Assembly: GCF_900142645.1 (NCBI RefSeq) | Contig: NZ_FRBP01000001.1 | Span: 186,001-250,000, forward strand | Direction: 5' to 3' | Source: Eubacterium callanderi | Lineage (GTDB): Bacteria > Bacillota > Clostridia > Eubacteriales > Eubacteriaceae | Length of the DNA: 64,000 nucleotides | Shown here: positions 27,589 through 36,165 of the stretch, piece after piece | Numbering within the stretch: position 1 is the first letter of the stretch | How the letters are laid out: every line of letters begins with the position of its first letter | Notes under the pieces: model-generated | Databases searched by the model: none | Told to the model about the DNA's origin: nothing | What the model saw: only the letters and a program-made list of their open reading frames with translations | Made by a program: the position numbers and the translations under genes

Positions 27589-28938
27589 CTATAAATATTT
27601 TTTCACTTCATCTACAATTTCCTGACGGCTTGGAATAATGGAAGACCATACCAGCTGTCCGTTGATGTAGATGGAAGGCAGATGCTGTACTCCCATCTTC
27701 TGTGTACGCGCAATATCTTCTTTAATACAATATTTGTAAACGGCAATATCAACTGCGTCACCAAACTCTTCTCTGGCCAGCATCGCTGCTTTTTCCATGT
27801 ATGTGCAGGCAGCGCACTGAACCGGGTCGAGGGTAAAAACTTCGATGAAAGGTTTGTCCAGATTTTCATAGTCTGGCAGCTCTACATCACCGAGCGTATC
27901 GACCGCTTCGTAGTTTTTAACCATTTCGCGGACTTCATCGGTGTGCTTGACAGCCTGCACACATGCGATGGTGTTTTCCATAGGCACATTGTATGGCATA
28001 TCACAGCCCGGGCTCACGATCAGGTTGTGATGGTCAATGTTGTCTAACATATCGACAACATATTTCATATTATCCTGTTGTGTCCCGAACAGCATGGTTG
28101 TTGTCAGTGGGATGTTTCCGCCGATTGCAATATTGTACTGGTCTGTAATCTTTTTGGCTTCATTGATATTAACATTTTCGTCGATGGAAATGCCGTCTGG
28201 ATTTGTCCGGCACATAACATCCATCTGAATGGTTGCGTCGCCACAGACAAAGAAACAGCCAAGAGCGCCTTTACTGCGAATATAATCAAACGCAGCTTTG
28301 AACTGATCCATAAACAGATCTTCAATGGACTTTGGTGAAATCTGACTGATAATCGGGTCGACGAGAGCAATGACATCCATTCCTGCTTCTACATAATAGT
28401 CAGTCATCGTATTGCAGACCTCTGTGCAGAAAGCAACCAGTTCTTTAACATAATCTGGATACATGATAATATCCATAAAGAATTCGCTGCCGCGGATGTG
28501 TGAGGCCAGGGTAACCGGACCACAGATCAGGCCATATAAAGCGGTATCATCACCTACAGATTCTTTTACGCGGCGCATAACATCCAGCACCATCGGGATA
28601 CGTCCATCAGTTTTCTTGGGAATTTTGCATTTGCACGGCACCTTAGGATCGCCGGCAAATGGATGGCTCATAACAGAAGGCGGATTATCCTCTGCCCACA
28701 GCAGCTCGCAGCCTAAAATTTCGGCCTCAATCTGTAAATCAAAAATAATCGGCATACCATCCGGCGTATACAGTTTATGAACCTCCATCAATGATTCATA
28801 TAACTTATCACCGTCTGTCAGCACTTCTCTGGCTGTATAGCCTTTTAAGGATCCTGCGTGCACACCGCTGAACGGCACGAACGGCACATTGTCTGTCTGT
28901 TCATGTCTCAATGTTTTTAATAAAAGTTCTTTACCCAT
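27589..28938 (-). CDS. UroD/MtaA-like corrinoid methyltransferase fused to a thioredoxin-like domain
   Basis: 449 residues. Residues 1-350 are of the uroporphyrinogen decarboxylase superfamily in its methyltransferase branch (MtaA/MtbA/CmuA type, which move methyl groups between corrinoid proteins and thiols). The zinc region reads FFVCGD where MtaA-like enzymes have HxCG, so the histidine is replaced. A second cysteine is present in SPGCDMP. Residues 370-449 are a thioredoxin-like fold with a CAAC active site (DPVQCAACTYM) and the cis-proline region HLPSIYING. The fusion could couple methyl transfer to a dithiol. The ATG at 28938 follows GGAGGAAAAA. First gene of the UroD-G3E-budA operon. 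Confidence 0.8.
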   Translation of the reverse strand: MGKELLLKTLRHEQTDNVPFVPFSGVHAGSLKGYTAREVLTDGDKLYESLMEVHKLYTPDGMPIIFDLQIEAEILGCELLWAEDNPPSVMSHPFAGDPKVPCKCKIPKKTDGRIPMVLDVMRRVKESVGDDTALYGLICGPVTLASHIRGSEFFMDIIMYPDYVKELVAFCTEVCNTMTDYYVEAGMDVIALVDPIISQISPKSIEDLFMDQFKAAFDYIRSKGALGCFFVCGDATIQMDVMCRTNPDGISIDENVNINEAKKITDQYNIAIGGNIPLTTTMLFGTQQDNMKYVVDMLDNIDHHNLIVSPGCDMPYNVPMENTIACVQAVKHTDEVREMVKNYEAVDTLGDVELPDYENLDKPFIEVFTLDPVQCAACTYMEKAAMLAREEFGDAVDIAVYKYCIKEDIARTQKMGVQHLPSIYINGQLVWSSIIPSRQEIVDEVKKYL

Positions 28939-29136
28939 TTTTTCCTCCAAAATTGTTTTACTCACAGTGGTTCATTTGTTTTATCTTGTGTTAAGTATAT
29001 CGTTTTAAAGAAAAAAATGATTGTAGGTGCCCTGGTATTTTTGGGAAAATCTCCACGAAAAAGAGACCGAAGCCGCACATGTATACGAAATCAGCCTTCT
29101 TTTTTGGTAAATTTTCCTTATTTTTTTGTAAAGGCT

Positions 29137-30216
29137 TTACATCCGGTAAGTTGGATTCGGGAATCCCGGCCGGAAAGCCTCTATAACCAGATTTTCAACA
29201 TTGAACCCAAGGCTTTCGCCCAGCGCTTCAATTTTTTCATTGGTGTGTTTTTCAAGCAGTGCAGGATCGACAGCCGCTCTCAGATTAATGGTCATGTGTC
29301 CTTTTTTCACTTCCTGGCCTAAAGTATGATCTAATTCAACCGGCCGCCGAACCCCCACACAGCTGAGCTTTGAGGCCCCCTTACCTGTATCTAAATAGAG
29401 CTTCAGATGGCCGATTTCGCCTCCTTCCTCTGCTACGGCTTCCTTCAGGGCCTCACCGAGAGCACTCATCAGCGCATCGCCGTTCACGGTGTCTCTGGCA
29501 TTTATTTCAGCCTTGGCATTCAACCAGCCCATTTCAGCCTCGGCATTGCCGTAGGTTTCATAAACAACCTCCATTTTTTTCGCGTTTGAAGCGGCAATAT
29601 CTGCTGAAAGAACTGCCAAAAGCCAAGTTTCAACACCTTTTCCCTCTTTTGCAGAAATTTCCATTACGCTTCCCGCCGGATATTTTTCATTTAAAAAGCT
29701 GACCAGTTTTTCTTTCTCTCCAGTATCGAGTGTGTCGACTTTATTTAAAACAATAAAATCGGCCTCCTCCATTTGCTTGTCCATAATATAATACACGCCT
29801 TCTGAGAAAGCATTGGTATTATCTTCCATAAAATCCTTCAGACGTCCGGGCTCAACCAAAACGGAAAGCGGCAGCACATCCAGTTCACCAGCTTTTCCCT
29901 CTTTAGAAGGTTTCATAATCGTCGAAACCAAATCTGTACAGCTGCCGACTGGCTCTGCCAGGATAAAGTCCTCCTGGCGCATTGTATTCACGCGTTCTGC
30001 GAAGCCTGGATAATTACAGCAAAAGCAGCTCCCTGTCAGCTCTGTGACCTCCAGATCATGATACTCAACATACTGGGTATCCACCAGATAATCCGTCTGG
30101 TCATTGGTAATGAGACCTACTGTATTTCCAATTTTTTTAAGTGTTTTCGCCGCTTCAATCATTGCCGTTGTCTTTCCGGCGCCTAAAAATCCACCAATTA
30201 CCATTAGCTTTGTCAT
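29137..30216 (-). CDS. CobW/G3E-family GTPase (second copy)
   Basis: 359 residues. Seen: Walker A GGFLGAGKTT, the intact metal-binding CFCC in LTGSCFCCNYPG, LNKVDTL for guanine recognition, and a longer C-terminal region than the first copy. In this family the CxCC cysteines bind Zn or Co for handover to a client. It is divergent in sequence from the copy at 26.6 kb, so it is not a recent duplication. A perfect inverted repeat overlaps its promoter region, hinting at metal- or effector-dependent repression. It lies 200 bases upstream of the UroD-fusion gene on the same strand and may be co-regulated with it. Confidence 0.85.
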   Translation of the reverse strand: MTKLMVIGGFLGAGKTTAMIEAAKTLKKIGNTVGLITNDQTDYLVDTQYVEYHDLEVTELTGSCFCCNYPGFAERVNTMRQEDFILAEPVGSCTDLVSTIMKPSKEGKAGELDVLPLSVLVEPGRLKDFMEDNTNAFSEGVYYIMDKQMEEADFIVLNKVDTLDTGEKEKLVSFLNEKYPAGSVMEISAKEGKGVETWLLAVLSADIAASNAKKMEVVYETYGNAEAEMGWLNAKAEINARDTVNGDALMSALGEALKEAVAEEGGEIGHLKLYLDTGKGASKLSCVGVRRPVELDHTLGQEVKKGHMTINLRAAVDPALLEKHTNEKIEALGESLGFNVENLVIEAFRPGFPNPTYRM

Positions 30217-30245
30217 ATTGATTACCTACTCCTCCGTTAGAATAG

Positions 30246-30276
30246 AACATTTATTAGATTAAGTATAATAAATGTT
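30246..30276 (-). promoter_or_regulatory. Perfect inverted repeat over the G3E GTPase promoter
   Basis: AACATTTATTA, 9 bases, TAATAAATGTT. The arms are 11 bases with no mismatch, and a minus-strand TATACT box (30262-30267) sits inside the repeat. It looks like an operator for a dimeric repressor. Confidence 0.6.
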
Positions 30277-30386
30277 TTATTCAATTATATATCCTTTTTC
30301 AAAAATTGAATTGTAAATTATTATTTTATTTAGGTAGATTTTTGACAAATTAATTTCTGTATTCTTAAGATTTTGCTAAAAATAAA

Positions 30387-30411
30387 AAAGCCCGGATTAT
30401 GGGCTTTTTAA
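30387..30411 (-). terminator. Terminator after the first MetH-activation-like gene
   Basis: AAAAAGCCC and GGGCTTTTT pair across 7 bases, followed by T residues on the minus strand. A second hairpin (ATACGCT-N5-AACGTAT) lies between it and the gene. Confidence 0.88.
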
Positions 30412-30449
30412 ACTTTTTAGAGGCATACGTTGTTTCAGCGTATACTAAA

Positions 30450-31103
30450 TTATGCCGAGCGTCTTTCTGTTTTTCGAAACTCACAGTCAATATTCGAACA
30501 GAGGCGGCAGTCATGATCAATCTCAGCAGTACAGATTTCACGGTCTGCCCCATATACGTACCCCAATGTTTTTATGGGATTGTACATATAGCCCTCTGTA
30601 ATATTTACCGCCATCTGGCTCCGGCCATCTACAATCTCTAAAATCTCCTTTTGAAAATGGATTGGGATCAACTGGTCATCTGGAGCAAAGCGGACGGTCA
30701 GTCCAAATCCTCTCCGTTTACAGATATCCTCTCGAATAATTTGGTAAAAATCATTTGACAGATCAAATAGAACCTGATCGGCAATACTGTCAATCATCAG
30801 GCCCTTCAAATACTCTTTTTCCATAAAATAGGCTGTACAGCGTTCGCTAATCCCTGGACCGAGCGTAACCATACTGCATACAAGATGGCTGAGGCCTGTA
30901 AGATCTTTGTGGATCAGCGGCCCTATTTCATTGGGAATGAGCTTGTAAATTCCCCGAGTCTCGACGAGTCTGGGGAGTTCTTCTGCCAGCTCATCATAAG
31001 CTTTCTCATACTCATTAAAATTCCAGAGCTCTTTACGGATATGCATTTGTTCAAACAGCTTTTCCCTATCCAGGCGGACAGGTATTCCTCTATAACATCC
31101 CAT
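30450..31103 (-). CDS. MetH-activation-domain-like protein with C-terminal Cys motif (copy 1)
   Basis: 217 residues resembling the AdoMet-binding reactivation domain of cobalamin-dependent methionine synthase as a stand-alone protein. Seen: a charged helical N-terminus, GLTVRFAPDDQLIPIHFQK, and ITEGYMYNPIKTLGYVYGAD, which parallels the TES-type motif of the activation domain. A C-terminal CRLCSNIDCEF (C-x2-C-x4-C) could hold a metal or Fe-S cluster. It may reductively reactivate cob(II)alamin in the MetH encoded at 4.3-6.7 kb, which lacks this domain, or in the small corrinoid proteins. It is a paralogue of the gene at 44.5 kb. GAGGGAACAAG precedes the ATG. Third after EamA and YbaK genes. 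Confidence 0.7.
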   Translation of the reverse strand: MGCYRGIPVRLDREKLFEQMHIRKELWNFNEYEKAYDELAEELPRLVETRGIYKLIPNEIGPLIHKDLTGLSHLVCSMVTLGPGISERCTAYFMEKEYLKGLMIDSIADQVLFDLSNDFYQIIREDICKRRGFGLTVRFAPDDQLIPIHFQKEILEIVDGRSQMAVNITEGYMYNPIKTLGYVYGADREICTAEIDHDCRLCSNIDCEFRKTERRSA

Positions 31104-31123
31104 CTTGTTCCCTCAATTTCTTT

Positions 31124-31615
31124 TTAAACTCGAACGATCTCCACAGGATTGCCGCAGGCCGCCAGAAACTTTTTCAGACCGTCTGCACTAAAGTGAACCG
31201 TGGATGTATTGACATTAGGGTGGAAGTTCACAAACTCCTGATCCAAAACATCCTGGTCAATATAAACTTCTACTTCATGCTTCTGATCATTAATGATGCC
31301 AAAAACAGAGACCGCCCCGGTGGTAACCCCCAGATATCTGAGGAGACGTTCCTCGGAAGCGAAGCTCAAGTTGCTGATCCCGATCTGTTTGCCAAATTCC
31401 TTGATATTCATCTGCTTGGATTCTTCCAGAATCACCAGAATATGACGGTTCCCTTTTTTATTTCGCAGTAAAAGATTTTTACAGTGCGCCCCTTTGACGC
31501 CGTCCATATATTGCTCCAGTTCATCGCAGGTGTAAACCGGCGGATGCTCAATCACCTGATATTCTACACCAAGCGCGTTTAAAAAATCATATACCTTTTT
31601 CGCTTCAGTTTCCAT
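31124..31615 (-). CDS. YbaK/ProX-type aminoacyl-tRNA deacylase
   Basis: A 163-residue trans-editing domain protein that would hydrolyse misacylated tRNA, most likely Ala- or Cys-tRNA(Pro). Seen: EHPPVYTCDELEQYM, the conserved lysine region GAHCKNLLLRNKKG, and VTTGAVSVFGIIND, matching the PrdX/ProX branch. Its start overlaps the end of the EamA transporter by 11 bases, indicating translational coupling. Why an editing protein sits with a transporter and a B12-type activator is unclear. Confidence 0.87.
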   Translation of the reverse strand: METEAKKVYDFLNALGVEYQVIEHPPVYTCDELEQYMDGVKGAHCKNLLLRNKKGNRHILVILEESKQMNIKEFGKQIGISNLSFASEERLLRYLGVTTGAVSVFGIINDQKHEVEVYIDQDVLDQEFVNFHPNVNTSTVHFSADGLKKFLAACGNPVEIVRV

Positions 31616-32504
31616 TATTATTCCCTCTTTCTGATTTTTTCTTTCTTAAATAACCTTCAAAGGCGATAAGCAGAATAACCGCAAACATCATCAGGCTCCC
31701 CAGAAAACCGTAGGCTGTCAGGGGCTCCCTAAAAATGCCAACGCCGCATAAAAGCGCCACTACCGGCTCAAGCACACAGATCATCGCTGCATAGGTCGGA
31801 CCGATGGTACGGATGGCAACCGTTGAAAAACCAATACCAATAATGGACAAAGCCGCCACCCCCAGCATTGACACGTAAACAGCAGACCCGAGACCGACAA
31901 GATGGAGTTCACCTTTTATTATGCCCCATGTGCCAAACACAAGCACCACCACCAAGGCCAGATAAAAAAGCAGGTTTAACGGATCCAGATCTTTGATACT
32001 GCTCTCACTGACACTGACCATATAGAGGCCAAAAGCCGCGCCAGATAGAAGGGCGATGAGCAGGCCCACAAGGTTTACTGTAAAATTAAATTCCATAAGG
32101 AATGCAATTCCCAGACAAGTCAGGACAAGGGCGGAAGCCTTTACCCATGTTATTTTTTCCTTATAAAAGACAACCATAAAAAACGCGACAAACAGCGGAT
32201 ATGAAAAGTGGATCATGGTTGCTTGGCTCATGGGCATAAAAATATAGGATTCGGCCAGCAGAAAAATCGCTCCGCCGTAGCCGATAACGCCGTATATCAG
32301 TAAATCCCTAATCTGTTTTTTTGTGGGCTTTACCAGCTTTTTTCTGGTTGCCAGATAAAGGCCGATCACCAGAAAAATAATCAAAAACCGGCTGACCAGT
32401 ATGGTATCGCTGGTTACAGACAGATTGACTAGATTTTTGGTAAAAAGTGAGATAAAACCGGAGGCCGCGGCACCGATCACAGAAATAACGATTCCCTTAA
32501 ACAT
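31605..32504 (-). CDS. EamA/DMT-family transporter (copy 1)
   Basis: 299 residues with ten predicted transmembrane helices in two EamA repeats (about 1-140 and 150-290), a typical drug/metabolite exporter size. Glu/Pro in LEPVVALLCGVGIFREPL marks the end of the second repeat, as is usual for this family. The substrate is unknown. It lies 38 bases after the sigma-54 regulator and overlaps the deacylase gene. A paralogous EamA gene at 45.2-46.1 kb also sits next to a MetH-activation-like gene, so the pairing is probably functional. Confidence 0.85.
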   Translation of the reverse strand: MFKGIVISVIGAAASGFISLFTKNLVNLSVTSDTILVSRFLIIFLVIGLYLATRKKLVKPTKKQIRDLLIYGVIGYGGAIFLLAESYIFMPMSQATMIHFSYPLFVAFFMVVFYKEKITWVKASALVLTCLGIAFLMEFNFTVNLVGLLIALLSGAAFGLYMVSVSESSIKDLDPLNLLFYLALVVVLVFGTWGIIKGELHLVGLGSAVYVSMLGVAALSIIGIGFSTVAIRTIGPTYAAMICVLEPVVALLCGVGIFREPLTAYGFLGSLMMFAVILLIAFEGYLRKKKSERGNNNGN

Positions 32505-32542
32505 TTTACTCCCTTTACTTTTCTGAAAATACCTCTGCCGTT

Positions 32543-34300
32543 TTATTTTAAATTGTATTTTTTCAGCTTATAGTATAGCTTCTGTCGGCTCATGCCCATC
32601 TGTTTGGCTGTTTTTGCGATATTTCCGCCATTTTTGGTCAGGCTTTCGATGATAAACTCTTTCTCTTTTTCCTTTAATTCCTCAAAAATATTCTGTCCCT
32701 TGTCAATCGAAACCGAAGTCCGTATCTCACGGTGCTGTTCTGGCTGCCCTTCATAATTTCCGATTTTATCCTCACCTAAAATATATTTGGGCAGATGCCG
32801 TATGCCGATATAGGTCTCATCCGGATCAATGACGTTCATGGCAGACTCCAGGAGGTGCCGGAGCTGCCGGACATTTCCTGGCCAGCTGTAGTTTTCAAAA
32901 AGCTGACTAACCTCTGAATCGACTCCAATGATTTTTTTATCGAACTGCTTATTATACATTTCGATAAAATATTTAGTCAGCAGACTTACATCATCCAGGC
33001 GCATCCGCAATGACGGGATCACAATATAGACAACTGCCAGACGATAAAAAAGGTCACTTCTGAAATTATTATCCTGAATCGCCTGTGCAGGATTTTCATT
33101 GCAGCTTGAGATGATTCGCGCACTCACATGGATCATTTTATTTGATCCCAGACGCGTAACGGTTCGTTCCTCCAAAACTCTTAAAAGCTTTGACTGAAGA
33201 AACAGGGACATGGAGTTGATCTCATCCAGAAAAATAGTCCCTCCGTCAGCTTCTTCAAAGAGCCCAGGCTTGTCGGTAGCGCCAGTAAAAGAGCCCTTTG
33301 TCGTCCCGAACAGCAGGCCCTCCAACAGGGATTCGGGTATGGCTGCACAGTTAATGGCCAGAAAGGGCTTGTTCCTCCTCGGGCTGTAGGCGTGGATGCT
33401 CTGCGCAAACATCTCTTTCCCTGTTCCCGTCTCACCGATAATGAGAATGTTCGAATCGGTTTGAGCTGCCTGTTTGGCAGACTGTATGCTCTTTGCGAGC
33501 TCAGGGTTCACTGTAATAATACTGTCAAAGGTATAACGCGTCTGCTTGGATTCATAGTTTGGCTGTGTGGTAATACTCTTGATTTTTTCAGAGTTCACTT
33601 GCTCCTTTTCTTTTCCAAGGGTTTGCAGAATACCATTATAATCCCTCACAATCGCGGCTGATCCGAAAATCTTTCCATGATAAAAAAGCGGGATAACCGA
33701 TGTGACACAGTCCACAAAGGTTCCTGCCTTGGTATAATAGCCCTGCCGGACATTTTCAATTGGCTTCTGTGTTTTCAGCACTCTGAGCAGCAGACTGGAT
33801 TCATAATCCAGCGCGTAAATATCCATGGCATGCCTGCCAATGACCTCTGAAGGCTCATAGTGGTCGATCTTCCCCTGAGCCTCATTATAAATGATTATCT
33901 TGCCATCCTGGTTAACAGCGTGAATCCCATCCTTGCTGAACTGTACAATAGTTTCCAAAAGACTGATTCGCGCATTCTTCATCCCAACCACCTCAAAAAT
34001 CCAGATATTAAGTACGGTTTCTTCTCCAAAGGTCATTGTTTTCAATCGGACATTTACCTGGTTTTTATCAAGATCATAGAAGTATTCAGAATCCTCATCA
34101 ATTCCATATTTTAAAAACAGCTCCTCAAGATGAAACTCCAGACCATCACTGGTGTTCAAATGAAAAATTTCTAAAAAACGGTCATTGACTTTGACAATTT
34201 TTTTAAACTGGTCTGTTATGACCAGTCCCTTGTATCTTAAATCAATAAAATCAATGAATTCCTGCATCGTATCATTCACTTTTTTGTCTATTTCTGCCAT
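32543..34300 (-). CDS. PAS-domain sigma-54 enhancer-binding protein (regulator 1)
   Basis: 585 residues. Residues 1-250 hold two PAS-like sensor regions (FIDFIDLRYKGLVITDQFKK; then a PAS with YYTKAGTFVDCVTSV). The AAA+ domain has Walker A GETGTGKE, the sigma-54 contact loop GSFTGA (the GAFTGA motif) and Walker B GGTIFLDEINS. The C-terminal Fis-type helix-turn-helix is NIAKTAKQMGMSRQKLYYKL. It should activate -24/-12 promoters, most likely the divergent pair at 37.7/38.15 kb. The ATG at 34300 follows AAAGGAGGT; the longer frame from 34393 has no site and runs into the promoter. It starts a new transcription unit after the BCCT gene. Confidence 0.92.
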   Translation of the reverse strand: MAEIDKKVNDTMQEFIDFIDLRYKGLVITDQFKKIVKVNDRFLEIFHLNTSDGLEFHLEELFLKYGIDEDSEYFYDLDKNQVNVRLKTMTFGEETVLNIWIFEVVGMKNARISLLETIVQFSKDGIHAVNQDGKIIIYNEAQGKIDHYEPSEVIGRHAMDIYALDYESSLLLRVLKTQKPIENVRQGYYTKAGTFVDCVTSVIPLFYHGKIFGSAAIVRDYNGILQTLGKEKEQVNSEKIKSITTQPNYESKQTRYTFDSIITVNPELAKSIQSAKQAAQTDSNILIIGETGTGKEMFAQSIHAYSPRRNKPFLAINCAAIPESLLEGLLFGTTKGSFTGATDKPGLFEEADGGTIFLDEINSMSLFLQSKLLRVLEERTVTRLGSNKMIHVSARIISSCNENPAQAIQDNNFRSDLFYRLAVVYIVIPSLRMRLDDVSLLTKYFIEMYNKQFDKKIIGVDSEVSQLFENYSWPGNVRQLRHLLESAMNVIDPDETYIGIRHLPKYILGEDKIGNYEGQPEQHREIRTSVSIDKGQNIFEELKEKEKEFIIESLTKNGGNIAKTAKQMGMSRQKLYYKLKKYNLK

Positions 34301-34348
34301 TATCAATACCTCCTTTAGAAACCGTTTATAAACTAAGTTGCTGTAATT

Positions 34349-34354
34349 ATTATA
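34349..34354 (-). promoter_or_regulatory. -10 box of regulator 1
   Basis: TATAAT on the minus strand, about 50 bases before the start codon and after the terminator of the BCCT gene. No clear -35. Confidence 0.5.
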
Positions 34355-34373
34355 ACATTTTAAAAATTGGATA

Positions 34374-34403
34374 AAAGGGGCGAACGCATCCACCCCTTTA
34401 TTC
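34374..34403 (-). terminator. Terminator after BCCT transporter 1
   Basis: AAAGGGGTGG and CGCCCCTTT form a hairpin on the minus strand, followed by TTATCC; it starts a few bases after the stop codon. Confidence 0.7.
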
Positions 34404-34405
34404 CA

Positions 34406-36067
34406 TCACTCATTTTTTTCAACACTACTTCCACTGGCCTCTGCTTCAGCTGCTGCAACCCTCTCTAGACGCTCTTTCTCAGACGTGTCATAAACTGACA
34501 AGTCCCCTTTACTATAGATATCATATTCATCAAGCCGTTTCATGGATTTGAAGTAAGATGCCATCATAAAGACCATAATCACACAGAGGGGCAGGCCACA
34601 GACAATGACCGAAGTCTGCAGGGCGTCGGTTCCGCCGGAAATCAACAAAGTATATGCTGCTAAAGCCATGATAGCGCCCCAGAAAATACTGACAATTCTT
34701 GGAGGACTTGCCTCACCAGTTTCATCTTGAAATTCCTTGAGTGTCATGGCTGAAATAGACATAGTCATTGACTCAGCCAAGGTAACAAAGGATAAGATAA
34801 CAATAAGAAGGGCGATTACGTTCATAAACTGGCTCCACGGCAGCTGGTTGAAGAATGCGTACAGCGCCATATCTGAGCCTACCTGCTCAACGATCTGTCC
34901 AATATTTGTTCCAAAGAATTTTTCAAGGATAATGCTGCCGCCGCCAAATACGCCAAACCAGACAAAGGAGAACACAACCGGTGCGATCAGGTTAACTGTA
35001 ACAAATTCCCGAATTGTCCGGCCATAAGCCAGTTTGACTAGGAATAAACCAATCAACGGCGCAAAGACCATCCACCAGGTATTAAAGAATACATTGTTTG
35101 CTCCTACCCAGCCTGTCCTGGCAATGGGGTCTAAGAACAGTGAAAGGTTAATAAATTCATTAAAATACTGTCCGATGGCCGTAATGGTCAACTCTGTAAC
35201 ACCAATGGGATCAACAACAATAAACGAAAAGATTAATACGAAGAAGTATAAAACTGTGTTCAAATTACTGATATAGGTAATCCCTTTGTGCAGACCCGAA
35301 ATGCTGGAGGCTGTATAGAACACTGTCATAATGGCGATGATAATCAGCCAGTTGACCATATTGCTTTCAAAGCCGACAATCGTGTCCAGACCGCGGGCAA
35401 TCTGAAGTGTCGCAAAACCAAGAGATGTGGCGATCCCGCCGATAATTGCAAAAATAGCAACAGCATCGATAAAATTACCAATGCCGCCATAGGTTTTTTT
35501 GCCCAAAAGCGGATACAGAGAGGTACAGACACGGTAACGTTTTTTCGCATTGTAAATTAAGAATACCACACAAAGGCCTGCAGTCGTGTAGATGGCATAG
35601 GGATGCAGGCACCAATGCAGGAATGTATATTTTAAAGAGTTCAGAATCGCGCCGGAGGACAGGGGTTCTACACCCAAGAACGCCGGAGGATTGTACACGA
35701 AGCTGATGGGTTCATAAACGCCATAATAATTGATGCCGACGGCAATCCCCGATGTTAGCGCAATGGCAAACCAAACCGGTTTGCTCATTTTTGGCTTTGC
35801 GTCAGGCCCGCCCAGTTTAATCTTTCCGAACTTACTGAACCCGGCCCACAGGCAGAAGATAACCATAAAAAAGGCTACAGGCGTAATAAACCATGAGAAA
35901 TATTTCAGAACAAAATTTAATGCCGCGTTGGCGCCGTTGGCAAAGGTCTGCGGTGCAATGCAGCCAAAAGCTACGAAAATAACAAGGGCGATTCCCGATG
36001 AAAAGAATACCCACTTATTCACAATATCAAAGAATCCCTTCTTTTCTGTTGTTTGCTGCTTATCCAT
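34406..36067 (-). CDS. BCCT-family betaine/carnitine-type transporter 1
   Basis: 553 residues with about 12 transmembrane helices. Seen: GINYYGVYEPISF in the helix that corresponds to the GMGIGLxFYGVxEP region of BetP-like proteins, and WWMVFAPLIGLFLVKLAYGRTIREF, the Trp-rich substrate-box helix followed by the family loop. It should import a quaternary amine. It lies about 100 bases downstream of an MttB homologue in the same unit, so the two probably share a substrate. It is more like transporter 3 (55.3 kb) than transporter 2. Two ATGs fit; the one at 36067 follows GTGAGGGGAAAA. Confidence 0.92.
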   Translation of the reverse strand: MDKQQTTEKKGFFDIVNKWVFFSSGIALVIFVAFGCIAPQTFANGANAALNFVLKYFSWFITPVAFFMVIFCLWAGFSKFGKIKLGGPDAKPKMSKPVWFAIALTSGIAVGINYYGVYEPISFVYNPPAFLGVEPLSSGAILNSLKYTFLHWCLHPYAIYTTAGLCVVFLIYNAKKRYRVCTSLYPLLGKKTYGGIGNFIDAVAIFAIIGGIATSLGFATLQIARGLDTIVGFESNMVNWLIIIAIMTVFYTASSISGLHKGITYISNLNTVLYFFVLIFSFIVVDPIGVTELTITAIGQYFNEFINLSLFLDPIARTGWVGANNVFFNTWWMVFAPLIGLFLVKLAYGRTIREFVTVNLIAPVVFSFVWFGVFGGGSIILEKFFGTNIGQIVEQVGSDMALYAFFNQLPWSQFMNVIALLIVILSFVTLAESMTMSISAMTLKEFQDETGEASPPRIVSIFWGAIMALAAYTLLISGGTDALQTSVIVCGLPLCVIMVFMMASYFKSMKRLDEYDIYSKGDLSVYDTSEKERLERVAAAEAEASGSSVEKNE

Positions 36068-36118
36068 TTTTCCCCTCACTTTCATAATTCATTTTATGCC
36101 ACAAGGAACATTATAGAG

Positions 36119-36150
36119 GAATTAAGGCAGACTGTCATCTGCCTTAATTC
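36119..36150 (-). other. Intercistronic stem-loop between MttB homologue 1 and BCCT 1
   Basis: GAATTAAGGCAG and CTGCCTTAATTC pair perfectly across 8 bases. No proper T run follows, so it is more likely an mRNA-stabilising or attenuating hairpin than a full terminator. Confidence 0.6.
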
Positions 36151-36165
36151 AAGATACACACATTC

